From Massilia pinisoli (lineage in GTDB: Bacteria; Pseudomonadota; Gammaproteobacteria; Burkholderiales; Burkholderiaceae_D), in the NCBI RefSeq assembly GCF_024753285.1, contig NZ_JANUGW010000017.1, forward strand, positions 1-64,000: DNA of 64,000 nt, given 5' to 3'. The position numbers were made by a program, and so were the translations under genes. The notes below the pieces were generated by a model. The model was not told where the DNA came from. It was given only the letters and a program-made list of their open reading frames with translations, and made no database searches. Shown piece by piece: positions 24,979 to 33,465 of the stretch. Position 1 is the stretch's first letter. Every line of letters starts with the position of its first letter.

Positions 24979-25815
24979 TCAGTGCGCGAGCAGCAACGGG
25001 ATCGGCGCGCGCTCCAGCAGTTCGCGGGTCACGCCGCCCAGCACCCACTCGCGGTAGCGGCTGTGGCCGTAGGCGCCGGTCACCAGCAGGCCGGCACCCG
25101 TCGAGCGCGCGACCGACAGCAGCGCGTCGCCCTGGGTCGCGCGCGTGTGCTCCACGACGACGTCGACCTGCACGTCGTGGCGGGCCAGGTACAGCGCCAT
25201 GTCCGCGCCCGGCTCCTCGCCGTGCAGTTCGGACAGCGTGTCCGGATTGACCAGCACCAGCTTGACGCTCTCCGCGCGCTGCAGCAGGGGCATCGCGCCT
25301 TGGATCGCGCGGATGGCCTGCATGCTGCCGTCCCAGCCGATCACGGCGGTGCCGGGGATGGGCGCACCGGAATAGGCTTCCGGCACGACGAGCACGGGCC
25401 GCGCGCCGTGCAGCGCGACCTGTTCCGGCAGCCCGCGCACGCGCACGTCGGTGCCGGCCGCCGTGTCCTGGCTGAGCACCGTCAGGTCGGCATAGCGCGA
25501 CTGTAGCAGCAGCGCGTAGCGCGGGTCGTCTTCGACGAGGCGCAGCTCGACGGAAGGCAGCCCCAGGCGACCCGCCTCGACGGCGAACGCGTCGAGGCAG
25601 GCGCTGGCGGCGTCCCGGAAGGCCTGAAAGTCGCTGGTGGGCATCGCCGGTGCCCCCATATTACCGGCCAGCACGGCGAATGCACGCCACGACATGCCCG
25701 TCGTGGCGCTGCCGACGACGTGCGCGCCATGGTCCTCGGCGAGCCGGGCCGCAGCGCGCAGCCGGGCGTGCTGGAGGGGGCTGCCGTCGACGTGGACGAC
25801 GATGGTCTTGTACAT
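24979..25815 (-). CDS. Universal stress protein, tandem UspA domains
   Basis: The 278-residue protein has two UspA-like halves (about residues 1-145 and 155-278); the second ends with the nucleotide-binding pattern TGAYGHSRYREWVLGG. It is probably a cytoplasmic ATP-binding stress protein. A perfect FNR box at 25905-25918, about 96 bases upstream, suggests induction at low oxygen. The P-type ATPase follows after 28 bases and is probably co-transcribed. Confidence 0.9.
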   Translation of the reverse strand: MYKTIVVHVDGSPLQHARLRAAARLAEDHGAHVVGSATTGMSWRAFAVLAGNMGAPAMPTSDFQAFRDAASACLDAFAVEAGRLGLPSVELRLVEDDPRYALLLQSRYADLTVLSQDTAAGTDVRVRGLPEQVALHGARPVLVVPEAYSGAPIPGTAVIGWDGSMQAIRAIQGAMPLLQRAESVKLVLVNPDTLSELHGEEPGADMALYLARHDVQVDVVVEHTRATQGDALLSVARSTGAGLLVTGAYGHSRYREWVLGGVTRELLERAPIPLLLAH

Positions 25816-25904
25816 GGTGAGGTCCTTTCAGGAACGTTGATCGTTGGCGGATAATGCCTTCGACGCCAATGTATGCCTGTCCGGCGCCGGCGTCCGCAGT
25901 GCAG

Positions 25905-25918
25905 TTGATGCAGATCAA
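25905..25918 (-). promoter_or_regulatory. FNR box upstream of uspA
   Basis: TTGATGCAGATCAA is a perfect FNR-type palindrome. It lies between uspA and the divergent sensor kinase. A CATACA hexamer on the minus strand (25875-25870) is a possible -10 element, giving an activator distance near -48. Confidence 0.75.
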
Positions 25919-25965
25919 AAATACCTGAGTTATTGGCGTTTCTCGCGAATAGCGGCCCGTTGGCT

Positions 25966-25994
25966 TTGATATCGCGCAGATTGGCCGCTATGAT
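25966..25994 (+). promoter_or_regulatory. Near-consensus sigma-70 promoter of the sensor kinase
   Basis: TTGATA (25966-25971) and TATGAT (25989-25994) are spaced by 17 bases. This is among the best vegetative promoters in the window and predicts constitutive expression of the kinase-regulator pair. Confidence 0.7.
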
Positions 25995-26024
25995 GACCAA
26001 GTTCAAGTATTGACACCGGTGCCC

Positions 26025-27539
26025 ATGGATGCCGAACCGATTCATATGCGGCTCGACTGGCTGCTGGCGGCCGCGCGCGATCCGATGCTCGTGTGCGATG
26101 CCGCCGGCGTCATCGTGCGTGCGAACGCCCCGCTGGCCGCGTTGTTCGGCTGGCCGCTGGACGAGCTCGTCGGGGAGCCGGTCGAGATCCTCGTGCCGCC
26201 GGCCGCGCGTGCGCGCCATGCCGTGCGGCGCGCCATGAGCGGCGCCGCGCGCGCGATGGGCGAGGGCCGTTTCACGGCGATCGACCGGGACGGCAACGAC
26301 GTGCCCGTCGAGGTCAGCCTGGCGCAGCTGGAGGCGGACGGCGTGCGGCTGACCTTGGCGACGGTGCACGACCTGCGCGCGCGGCTCGGCGCCGAACAGG
26401 CGCTGCGCGACAGCGAAGCGCGCATGCGCGCCGTGTTCGAGACGGCGGCGGACGGCATCCTCACGATCGACGAACGGGGCCTCATCGAGCGCGTGAACCC
26501 GGCCGCCGAGCGCATGTTCGGCTGGACTGAAGCGGAACTGGTCGGACGCAACGTCGCCACCTTGATGCCGTCGCCGGACCGCGAGCGCCACGACGGCTAC
26601 CTGCGCAACTATCTGCGCACGGGCGAGCGGCGCATCATCGGCAAGGGACGCGAAGTGTTCGGCCTGCGCCGCGACGGCACCGTCTTCCCGCTCGAACTGG
26701 CCGTCACCGAGATGCACATCGGGCAGTCGCGCATGTTCACGGGACTCGTGCGCGACATCACGGCGCGCAAGGAAGCGGAGCGCCAGGCCGCGCTGCTGTT
26801 GCAGGAACTGCGCGCCGCCAACGAGGAACTGGGCAATTTTGCCTACGTCGTGTCGCACGACCTGAAGGCGCCGCTGCGCGAGCTGGCCGCGCACCAGGAA
26901 CGGATCCGCGAGGGCGAGCGCCAGCGGATCGCGCGCGAGATCCACGACGAATTGGGCGGCCTCCTCACGGGCATCAAGGCGTATATCTCCGTCGTCGCGG
27001 AGCGCTGCGCGCAGGCGGGCCAGGCGCCCGATCCGTTGCTCGGGGAGACCGCCGTGCTCGCGCAGGAAGCCATCGACACGGTGCGGCGCGTGATCGTCGA
27101 CCTGCGTCCCAGCGTGCTGGATCAGCTGGGCATCTGGGCGAGCCTCGAATGGTATGCGGGCCAGGTCGCGCAGCGCTCCGGCCTCGCGTGCACGTGCGAG
27201 ATCGCGCCCGCGGCGGCGGCCCTCGTCATCGACGCGGACCGCAGCATCATGCTGTTCCGGATCGTGCAGGAGGCGATGACGAACGTCCAGCGCCATGCGC
27301 GCGCCAAGACGGTCGCGCTGCGCGCCGGGATCGACGCGGGGCGCCTGCGCATCACGATCGAGGACGACGGTTGCGGCTACGGCGCGGACGGCGGCAATGC
27401 GGACGGCCCGTCCTGGGGCATCCTCGGCATGCAGGAACGGTCACGCAGCCTCGGCGGCGACCTGACCTTGGCCCCACGCCCCGGCGGCGGCACCGTCGTC
27501 ACGCTCAGCGTCCCGGTGGGAGAGCACGATGTCGTCTGA
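26025..27539 (+). CDS. PAS-PAS histidine kinase with two H-box motifs
   Basis: The 504-residue kinase has no membrane segment. Two PAS domains (about 5-125 and 130-255) are followed by FAYVVSHDLKAPLRE (H278), the H-box of classical HisKA kinases, and then by ERQRIAREIHDELGG (H307), the H-box of NarX-type HisKA_3 kinases, and an HATPase domain with DDGCGYG. H307 is the likely phosphorylation site because the partner is a NarL-type regulator. It probably senses redox, oxygen or a ligand in the cytoplasm. The start at 26025 is chosen over TTG at 26010; ribosome sites are weak for both. Confidence 0.88.
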   Translation: MDAEPIHMRLDWLLAAARDPMLVCDAAGVIVRANAPLAALFGWPLDELVGEPVEILVPPAARARHAVRRAMSGAARAMGEGRFTAIDRDGNDVPVEVSLAQLEADGVRLTLATVHDLRARLGAEQALRDSEARMRAVFETAADGILTIDERGLIERVNPAAERMFGWTEAELVGRNVATLMPSPDRERHDGYLRNYLRTGERRIIGKGREVFGLRRDGTVFPLELAVTEMHIGQSRMFTGLVRDITARKEAERQAALLLQELRAANEELGNFAYVVSHDLKAPLRELAAHQERIREGERQRIAREIHDELGGLLTGIKAYISVVAERCAQAGQAPDPLLGETAVLAQEAIDTVRRVIVDLRPSVLDQLGIWASLEWYAGQVAQRSGLACTCEIAPAAAALVIDADRSIMLFRIVQEAMTNVQRHARAKTVALRAGIDAGRLRITIEDDGCGYGADGGNADGPSWGILGMQERSRSLGGDLTLAPRPGGGTVVTLSVPVGEHDVV

Positions 27540-28173
27540 CCGCATCCGCGTGCTCCTCGTCGACGACCACGCGATCGCGCGCAACGGCGTGCGCCTGATG
27601 CTGGGCACGGCCGCCGACATCGACGTGGCGGGCGAGGCCGCCGACGCCCAGCAGGCACTCGTGCTGCTGCGCCAGGAAGCGTTCGACGTCGCGCTGCTCG
27701 ACATCACGATGCCGGGCATGAACGGCCTGGACCTGCTGCGCCACCTCCACAACGATTATCCCGGCATGGCCGTGCTGATCCTGAGTACTTATGCGGAAGA
27801 GATCTATGCCGTGCGCGCGCTGAAGCAGGGCGCCGCGGGCTACCTCACCAAGGACGCGCCGACCGCGGTGCTGGTCGACGCCGTGCGCCGCGCGGCCGGC
27901 GGCCGCAAGTACGTGAGCCCGTCGCTGGTCGAAAAGCTGGCGTCGCTCGTGAGCGGCGACGCGGCGGCGGCGGGGCACGAGGCCTTGTCCAACCGCGAAC
28001 TCGAAGTGTTCAAGCTGATCGCGCTGGGCGAGCCCCTGGTGCAGATCGGCGAGAAGCTGCATCTGAGTCCGAACACGGTGACGACGTACCGCGCCCGCAT
28101 CCTCGACAAGATGGGCATGTCGAGCAATGCGGAGCTGACGCGCTACGCGCTCGAGCACCGTATCATCCAGTAG
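27529..28173 (+). CDS. NarL/FixJ-family response regulator
   Basis: The 214-residue protein has a receiver domain with phospho-acceptor Asp in LLDITMPGMNG and a C-terminal LuxR-type HTH (LSNRELEVFKLIALGEPLVQ, then LSPNTVTTYRARI). The start overlaps the kinase gene by 11 bases, so the two form a cognate pair. Targets are unknown; the adjacent fnr and nar genes are candidates. Confidence 0.93.
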   Translation: MSSDRIRVLLVDDHAIARNGVRLMLGTAADIDVAGEAADAQQALVLLRQEAFDVALLDITMPGMNGLDLLRHLHNDYPGMAVLILSTYAEEIYAVRALKQGAAGYLTKDAPTAVLVDAVRRAAGGRKYVSPSLVEKLASLVSGDAAAAGHEALSNRELEVFKLIALGEPLVQIGEKLHLSPNTVTTYRARILDKMGMSSNAELTRYALEHRIIQ

Positions 28174-28185
28174 GGGAACCCCTAC
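28170..28185. promoter_or_regulatory. 7-2-7 inverted repeat GTAGGGG-AA-CCCCTAC
   Basis: This perfect inverted repeat overlaps the response-regulator stop codon and lies about 110 bases before fnr. Its two-base spacer precludes an RNA hairpin, so a dimeric DNA-binding protein, possibly a NarL/LuxR-type regulator, is the likely reader. Confidence 0.4.
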
Positions 28186-28295
28186 ATGCGCCGTCAAGGC
28201 GCACCGACCCCCGCTTGACGGAATACGCGCTGGCCGGGTGCCCGATCCCGTCCGATACTCCTTGCGTGCTTGATAACGACATGCGAGGAAAAAAG

Positions 28296-29069
28296 ATGGA
28301 CGCACAGGTATTCCGGATCGCTCCGGCGGGCAAATCGGGCGGCGGCCAGGCCGACGAGGGCGGCAAATGCGGCCGCTGTGCCTACCGGACCTTGTGCCTG
28401 CCGTTGGGGTTGAGTGAACGCGATCTTGCGCGGGTCGAAAGTGCGATCGGGTGCCGGCGGCGCCTGGTGCGCGGCGACGTGCTGTTCCGCGCGGGCCAGC
28501 CGTTCGGCAACCTGTTCGCCGTGCGCTTCGGCCATTTCATGACGAGTCGCAGCGACTACCGGGGCGAGCGTTATGTCACCGGGTTCCAGATGGCCGGCGA
28601 CATGCTCGGTATCGATGCGATCGGCAACGGCGAGCACGCGAGCACGGCGACTGCGCTGGAAGACAGCGAAGTGTGCGAGATCCCCTACGCGCGCCTGCAG
28701 GCCCTGATGGTCGAGCTGCCGCAAGTGATGGAGCATTTCCACCGCACGATGAGCCAGGAGATTCTGCGCGACCAGTCGGCGATCCGCGTGCTTGGTATCC
28801 TGCGCGCCGACGAACGCCTCGCGAGCCTGTTGTTGAATTTGTCGGGGCGCTACGCGATGCGGGGCTTTTCGCCGCGCCGCTTCCAGCTGCGCATGTCGCG
28901 CGACGACATGGCGCGCTACCTGGGCCTCACGCTCGAGACGGTGAGCCGCCTGCTGGCCCGCTTTCGCGAACAGCGGCTGATCCGGCTCGATCGCCGCGAA
29001 CTGGAAATCCTCGACATGGCCCGGCTCGAGACTTTGGCCACTGGCGTGCAAGGCGCCGCGGGCAGGTAA
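28296..29069 (+). CDS. fnr: FNR-type oxygen-sensing regulator
   Basis: The 257-residue Crp-family protein has the three N-terminal cysteines of FNR in C25-x2-C28-x5-C34 and the central C127, which together bind the oxygen-labile [4Fe-4S] cluster. The recognition helix reads LGLTLETVSRLLARF, with the E-x2-SR pattern that reads TTGAT half-sites. It should activate anaerobic genes, including those with perfect TTGAT-N4-ATCAA boxes in this window. The ATG at 28296 is preceded by GAGGAAAAAAG; the longer frame from 28215 lacks support. Confidence 0.93.
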   Translation: MDAQVFRIAPAGKSGGGQADEGGKCGRCAYRTLCLPLGLSERDLARVESAIGCRRRLVRGDVLFRAGQPFGNLFAVRFGHFMTSRSDYRGERYVTGFQMAGDMLGIDAIGNGEHASTATALEDSEVCEIPYARLQALMVELPQVMEHFHRTMSQEILRDQSAIRVLGILRADERLASLLLNLSGRYAMRGFSPRRFQLRMSRDDMARYLGLTLETVSRLLARFREQRLIRLDRRELEILDMARLETLATGVQGAAGR

Positions 29070-29081
29070 GGCGTCCACGCC

Positions 29082-29774
29082 ATGACGACTTCATCGAACC
29101 AGCGCGTCCTCGTGTGGGATGCGCCGACCCGGGTGTTCCACTGGCTGATGGTGCTGAGTTTCGCGGGCGCCTATCTCACCGCCGAGGAAGATCATTGGCG
29201 GCTCGTCCACGTCACGCTCGGCTACACGATGGCGGGGCTCGTCGCGTTCCGCATCGTGTGGGGTTTCATCGGCACGCGGCACGCCCGCTTCACGGACTTC
29301 GTGCGCGGTCCCGGCGCCGCGCTGCGTTATCTGCGCAGCGTCGTGCGCGGCCAGCCGGAGCACCACACGGGCCACAACCCGGCCGGCGCGCTGGCCGTCG
29401 TTGCGCTGCTGGTGCTGACCGTGCTGACGGTCATCACGGGTTGGGCGACGTATCGCGAGTTGGGCGGCGACGCGCTGGAAGAACTGCATGAAGGGATTGC
29501 CAACGTGATGCTGGCGTTGGTGGGACTGCACGTCGTCGCCGTCGTCGTCTCCAGCCGGCTGCATCGCGAGAATCTCGTCGGTGCCATGATCAACGGCTAC
29601 AAGGACGGGCAACCCGCGGACGCCGTGCCCGGGTCGCGCCGGGACGTCGCGGCGGCCTTGCTGCTCGCCGTCGCGGCGTTCTGGTGCTTCCAGTTGTGGA
29701 CGGCGCCCGGCGCCGATCTGCCCGGCGCGCACACCGTGTCGATGTCGCACACGGATTCTGCGCGCCGGCCCTGA
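29082..29774 (+). CDS. Cytochrome b561-type membrane protein
   Basis: The 230-residue protein starts with RVLVWDAPTRVFHWLMVLSF, the N-terminal heme-ligand helix of bacterial b561/NiFe-hydrogenase-type cytochromes, followed by three more membrane helices with conserved His residues (VHVTLGY, ELHEGIANVML, LVGLHVVAVV). It likely passes electrons between quinol and a soluble or periplasmic partner. A further C-terminal helix precedes a short tail. It sits 12 bases after fnr and may share its transcript. Confidence 0.85.
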   Translation: MTTSSNQRVLVWDAPTRVFHWLMVLSFAGAYLTAEEDHWRLVHVTLGYTMAGLVAFRIVWGFIGTRHARFTDFVRGPGAALRYLRSVVRGQPEHHTGHNPAGALAVVALLVLTVLTVITGWATYRELGGDALEELHEGIANVMLALVGLHVVAVVVSSRLHRENLVGAMINGYKDGQPADAVPGSRRDVAAALLLAVAAFWCFQLWTAPGADLPGAHTVSMSHTDSARRP

Positions 29775-29779
29775 CGGGC

Positions 29780-30526
29780 TTACTGCACGAGGGGTGACGC
29801 GGCCCCGTCGAGCACGACGCCCTCGATGCGGGCGCGGCCAACGAGGATCTGCAGGTATTGATGGACGCCCCGCTGCAGCGCGGCCGTGGCGAGCCATGCC
29901 GCGATCTGCGATTTCACCACCTCGAACGGCAGCAGCGACCCGTCGAGGCGGCGCAGCACCTGCACGATGTGCAGGCCGAAGCGCGTCTCGATGGGGCGCG
30001 GCGCGAACTCGTTCGCGCCGAGGCGGAACAGCACGTCGTCGAATTCCGGCACGCAGTCGCCCCGGTTCAGCTGCCCGAGGCTCCCGCCCACGGCGCTTGA
30101 CGGGCAGTTCGAATACTGCGCGGCCAGGTCGCCGAAGCGTTCCGGCGCCGCCCGCAGCGCCGCGAGGATGCCTTCGGCTGTCTCGCGCACGAGGTCCAGC
30201 GGCACGGTCGGCGTCACCTGGAACAGGATGTGGCGCGCCTCGACCATCGCGCCGCGCGTGAACTTGTCCGGATGGTTGCGGTAGTACGTGAGGCAGGCCG
30301 CCTCGTCGGCCTGCGGCACGCTGACTTCCTGCGTCAGCAGCGCCTCGATGCGCGCGTCATCGTCGCTACCCGCGATGCCGAGGCGGTCCGCCTCCTGCAG
30401 CAGCACCGTGCGGAGCACGACTTCGTGCACGGCCTGCTTCAGCGGGTTGGCGGCACCCTGGTGGTGCTGCAGTTCCTGTTCGATCTGGCGGTCGTCGATG
30501 TCGACGCCGTTGACGGCGAGTCCCAT
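29780..30526 (-). CDS. Parvulin-type peptidyl-prolyl isomerase of the nar operon
   Basis: The 248-residue protein has a SurA/NifM-like N-terminal helical part and a parvulin domain (about residues 95-200; ARHILFQV, YSNCPSSAVGGSLG, FGLHIVQVL). No signal peptide is seen, so it probably works in the cytoplasm, perhaps helping fold NarG or NarH. It follows narI by nine bases, an arrangement seen in other betaproteobacterial nar operons. Confidence 0.88.
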   Translation of the reverse strand: MGLAVNGVDIDDRQIEQELQHHQGAANPLKQAVHEVVLRTVLLQEADRLGIAGSDDDARIEALLTQEVSVPQADEAACLTYYRNHPDKFTRGAMVEARHILFQVTPTVPLDLVRETAEGILAALRAAPERFGDLAAQYSNCPSSAVGGSLGQLNRGDCVPEFDDVLFRLGANEFAPRPIETRFGLHIVQVLRRLDGSLLPFEVVKSQIAAWLATAALQRGVHQYLQILVGRARIEGVVLDGAASPLVQ

Positions 30527-30535
30527 GGTGGCTCC

Positions 30536-31219
30536 TTAGCGCGGGCGGACCAGCTGGAAAGCGCGGCCCAGGTAGGTGACGGCCCCGAAACCGCTCCAGA
30601 TGTGGACGAGGCGGGTGAACGGGAAGATGACGAACAGCGACATCCCCATGAACAGATGCAGCTTGAACACGAGCGGCGCGTCGAGGATGAAGCTGGCGGC
30701 GTCGCCGCGGAACGTCACGATGTGCTGGGCCCACGTCATCAGCAGGACCATCACATGGCCGTCCAGGTGGCCCGCCGACACGAAGATGGACGAGAGGCCG
30801 AGCAGCAGGGTGCCCAGGATCCACAGCAGCACGATCTTGTCCTTGAACGTCGTCGCCGTGCGCAGGCGGGTGTTGCCGAGGCGGCGCGCGAGCAGCAGCA
30901 GGATGCCGACGAGGCACAAGGCGCCCATCACGCCGCCGGCGGCCATCGCGAACATCTGCTTGGCGCCGTGCGTGACACCGAGCGTGTCCCACACCCACAC
31001 GGGCGTCAGCAGGCCGACGGCGTGGCCGCCGAGCAGGCCGATGATCCCGACGTGGAACAGGATGCTGCCCAGGCGCAGCTGGCCCGTGTGCAGCACTTGC
31101 GTCGACTCCGAACGCCACGTGTATTGCTCGCGGTCGAAGCGGATCAGGCTCCCGAGCAGGAAGATCGCGAGCGCGATGTACGGGTAAATCCCGAACAGGA
31201 ATTGATTTATATAGTTCAC
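30536..31219 (-). CDS. narI: Respiratory nitrate reductase gamma subunit
   Basis: The 227-residue integral membrane subunit has five helices and paired His residues that hold two b-type hemes (FHVGIIGLLGGHAVG and KLHLFMGMSLF...RLVHIWS). It oxidises quinol and feeds electrons to NarH. The start overlaps the narJ stop by four bases. Confidence 0.96.
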   Translation of the reverse strand: MNYINQFLFGIYPYIALAIFLLGSLIRFDREQYTWRSESTQVLHTGQLRLGSILFHVGIIGLLGGHAVGLLTPVWVWDTLGVTHGAKQMFAMAAGGVMGALCLVGILLLLARRLGNTRLRTATTFKDKIVLLWILGTLLLGLSSIFVSAGHLDGHVMVLLMTWAQHIVTFRGDAASFILDAPLVFKLHLFMGMSLFVIFPFTRLVHIWSGFGAVTYLGRAFQLVRPR

Positions 31220-31887
31220 GATGCCTCCTCCAAGTGTGCCGCAGCGACGGCAGGACGCGTGCCGCGCGGGTAAAAATTGACCGGTTGCGGTCCACCTGCC
31301 TGCGACTTCAGCAGCGGTTCGACGCCATCCGCACCGGGGCCGAACGTTTCCAGCGCCTCGTCCATGTCCTTGATCGGCGGCTCGGACAGTTCCTCGGCCG
31401 CCACCGGCGACAACGCTTCCAGCACGGCGAACACGCAGGCATACGGGCTGCCGTTCGCCGCCAGCTTGTGGCCGATGTGGGCGAGCACGTGGACGGCGTC
31501 GCCCAGCAGGCGGCCCGCTTCCGTTTCATCGTCCAGCTGCGACAGGAATTCGAGGAACAGCGGCACGAAGTCCGGCAGCTCGTCGCCCTGCATCTGCAAG
31601 CCGTGCTTCTTGTACTCTTCCATCAGGTCGACCATGGCCTGGCCGCGGTCGCGCGATTCGCCGTGGATGTGCTCGAACAGGTGCAGCGAGTGCGACGGCG
31701 TGCGGTCGAACGTCTGCACGTATTCCTGCTGCAAGGTGATCAGGTCGTTCTCGGCCAGGTGGATCAGCAATGGCGCCACGCGGACGCGCATCTGCGGAAT
31801 CAGGCCCGCTTCCAGTTCCGGCAGGGCGGCGATGAGGTCGCCCTCCGGATACAGCAGCAGCGTGGACAGGATGCGGTAATGGATCAT
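31216..31887 (-). CDS. narJ: Nitrate reductase assembly chaperone
   Basis: The 223-residue protein is a NarJ/TorD-family helical chaperone (LSTLLLYPEGDLIAALPELE at the start; HLFEHIHGESRDRGQAMVDL in the middle). It is needed for molybdenum cofactor insertion and membrane attachment of NarGH. It lies immediately after narH and overlaps narI. Confidence 0.95.
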   Translation of the reverse strand: MIHYRILSTLLLYPEGDLIAALPELEAGLIPQMRVRVAPLLIHLAENDLITLQQEYVQTFDRTPSHSLHLFEHIHGESRDRGQAMVDLMEEYKKHGLQMQGDELPDFVPLFLEFLSQLDDETEAGRLLGDAVHVLAHIGHKLAANGSPYACVFAVLEALSPVAAEELSEPPIKDMDEALETFGPGADGVEPLLKSQAGGPQPVNFYPRGTRPAVAAAHLEEAS

Positions 31888-31888
31888 C

Positions 31889-33445
31889 TCAAGCTCCTTC
31901 CGTTTCTTGCTTCTTGCGCGATTTCGGCATCGAGACGAAGATCGTCGAACCCTGCTTCTTCTTGCCGAACAGCGAAGCGTCGCTCGTGCCGTCCGAGCAG
32001 CCGTTCCCGAACGAGAAGCCGCACGAACCCTTCTCGTTGAAGCTGTCCTCGGCCATCTCCTTATGGCTGCTGGGGATCACGAAGCGGTCTTCGTAATTCG
32101 CGATGGCCATGATGTGGTACATGTCTTCCACGACGGCCTTCGTGAGGCCCACCTGCTTCAGCACGTCCAGGTTCTCGGTCTTGTCGACCGACTTGGCCCG
32201 CATGTACGCGCGCATCGCGAGCATGCGGTCCAGCGCGTGCAAGACGGGCGCTTCCTTGCCGGCCGTGAGCAGGTTCGCCAGGTAGCGCACGGGGATGCGC
32301 AGGCTCTGCGTGTCCGGCAGGATGCCGTTCATCCCCATCTTGCCGGATTCCGCCGCGGCCTGGATCGGCGACAGCGGCGGGATGTACCACACCATCGGCA
32401 AGGTCCGGTATTCCGGGTGCAGCGGGAACGCGATCTTCCATTCGACGGCCATCTTGTAGACGGGCGAGCGCTTCGCGGATTCCAGCCAGGCGTCCGGGAT
32501 GCCCTGGCGGCGGGCTTCCGCGATCACCGCCGGGTCGTGCGGATCGAGGAACAGGCCGAGCTGCGCCTCGTACAGATCCTGTTCGTCGGCGACGGATGCG
32601 GCGGCTTCGATCTTGTCGGCGTCGTACAGCAGCACGCCCAGGTAGCGGATGCGGCCCACGCAGGTTTCCGAGCACACGGTCGGCTGGCCCGCCTCGATGC
32701 GCGGATAGCAGAACGTGCACTTCTCGGCTTTGCCGGACGACCAGTTGTAGTAGATCTTCTTGTACGGGCAGCCGGAGATGCACATGCGCCAGCCACGGCA
32801 CTTGTCCTGGTCGATCAGCACGATGCCGTCGTCCTCGCGCTTGTACACGGAACCGGACGGGCACGATGCGACGCACGTCGGGTTCAGGCAGTGCTCGCAC
32901 AGGCGCGGCAGGTACATCATGAAGGTGTTCTCGAACGTCGAGTACATCTCCTTCTGCACGTTGTCGAACAGTTTGTCCTTGCTGCGCTTGGCGAATTCGC
33001 CACCCAGGTCGTCTTCCCAGTTCGGGCCCCATTCGATCTTGTCCATCTTCTTGCCGGTCAGGACGGAGATCGGGCGGGCCGTCGGCGGCGTCTCGGACAG
33101 CGGCGCGTTCTGCAGGCGCTCGTAGTCGTACGTGAACGGCTCGTAGTACTCGTCGATCTGCGGCAGGTTCGGGTTGGCGAAGATGTTCGCCAGGATCTTC
33201 AAACGGCTGCCCTGGCGCGGTTCGATCTTGCCGTCCGCCTTGCGTTTCCAGCCGCCGTTCCACTTGTCCTGGTTTTCCCATTCCTTCGGATAGCCGATGC
33301 CGGGCTTCGTCTCGACGTTGTTGAACCACGCGTATTCCACGCCATCGCGGCTCGTCCACACGTTCTTGCACGTCACCGAGCAGGTATGGCAGCCGATGCA
33401 TTTGTCCAGGTTCAGCACCATGCCGATCTGTGCTCTGATTTTCAT
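31889..33445 (-). CDS. narH: Respiratory nitrate reductase beta subunit
   Basis: The 518-residue iron-sulfur protein shows four cysteine clusters: CIGCHTCSVTCK, CEHCLNPTCVASC, CRGWRMCISGCPY and CTFCYPR...CSETCVGR. The Trp in CRGWRMC replaces a Cys and makes one cluster [3Fe-4S], as in E. coli NarH. It relays electrons from NarI to NarG on the cytoplasmic face of the membrane. It follows narG by 20 bases. Confidence 0.97.
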   Translation of the reverse strand: MKIRAQIGMVLNLDKCIGCHTCSVTCKNVWTSRDGVEYAWFNNVETKPGIGYPKEWENQDKWNGGWKRKADGKIEPRQGSRLKILANIFANPNLPQIDEYYEPFTYDYERLQNAPLSETPPTARPISVLTGKKMDKIEWGPNWEDDLGGEFAKRSKDKLFDNVQKEMYSTFENTFMMYLPRLCEHCLNPTCVASCPSGSVYKREDDGIVLIDQDKCRGWRMCISGCPYKKIYYNWSSGKAEKCTFCYPRIEAGQPTVCSETCVGRIRYLGVLLYDADKIEAAASVADEQDLYEAQLGLFLDPHDPAVIAEARRQGIPDAWLESAKRSPVYKMAVEWKIAFPLHPEYRTLPMVWYIPPLSPIQAAAESGKMGMNGILPDTQSLRIPVRYLANLLTAGKEAPVLHALDRMLAMRAYMRAKSVDKTENLDVLKQVGLTKAVVEDMYHIMAIANYEDRFVIPSSHKEMAEDSFNEKGSCGFSFGNGCSDGTSDASLFGKKKQGSTIFVSMPKSRKKQETEGA

Positions 33446-33465
33446 TTTGTGACCTCGTTATTCTC

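Noticed and set aside
22932..25250. Long plus-strand frame opposite the P-type ATPase
   Set aside because: The minus-strand ATPase has every catalytic motif; the opposite translation is Arg/Gln/His-rich and featureless.
28215..28295. Longer FNR start at 28215
   Set aside because: No ribosome site, and the extra residues resemble nothing; the ATG at 28296 has GAGGAAAAAAG.
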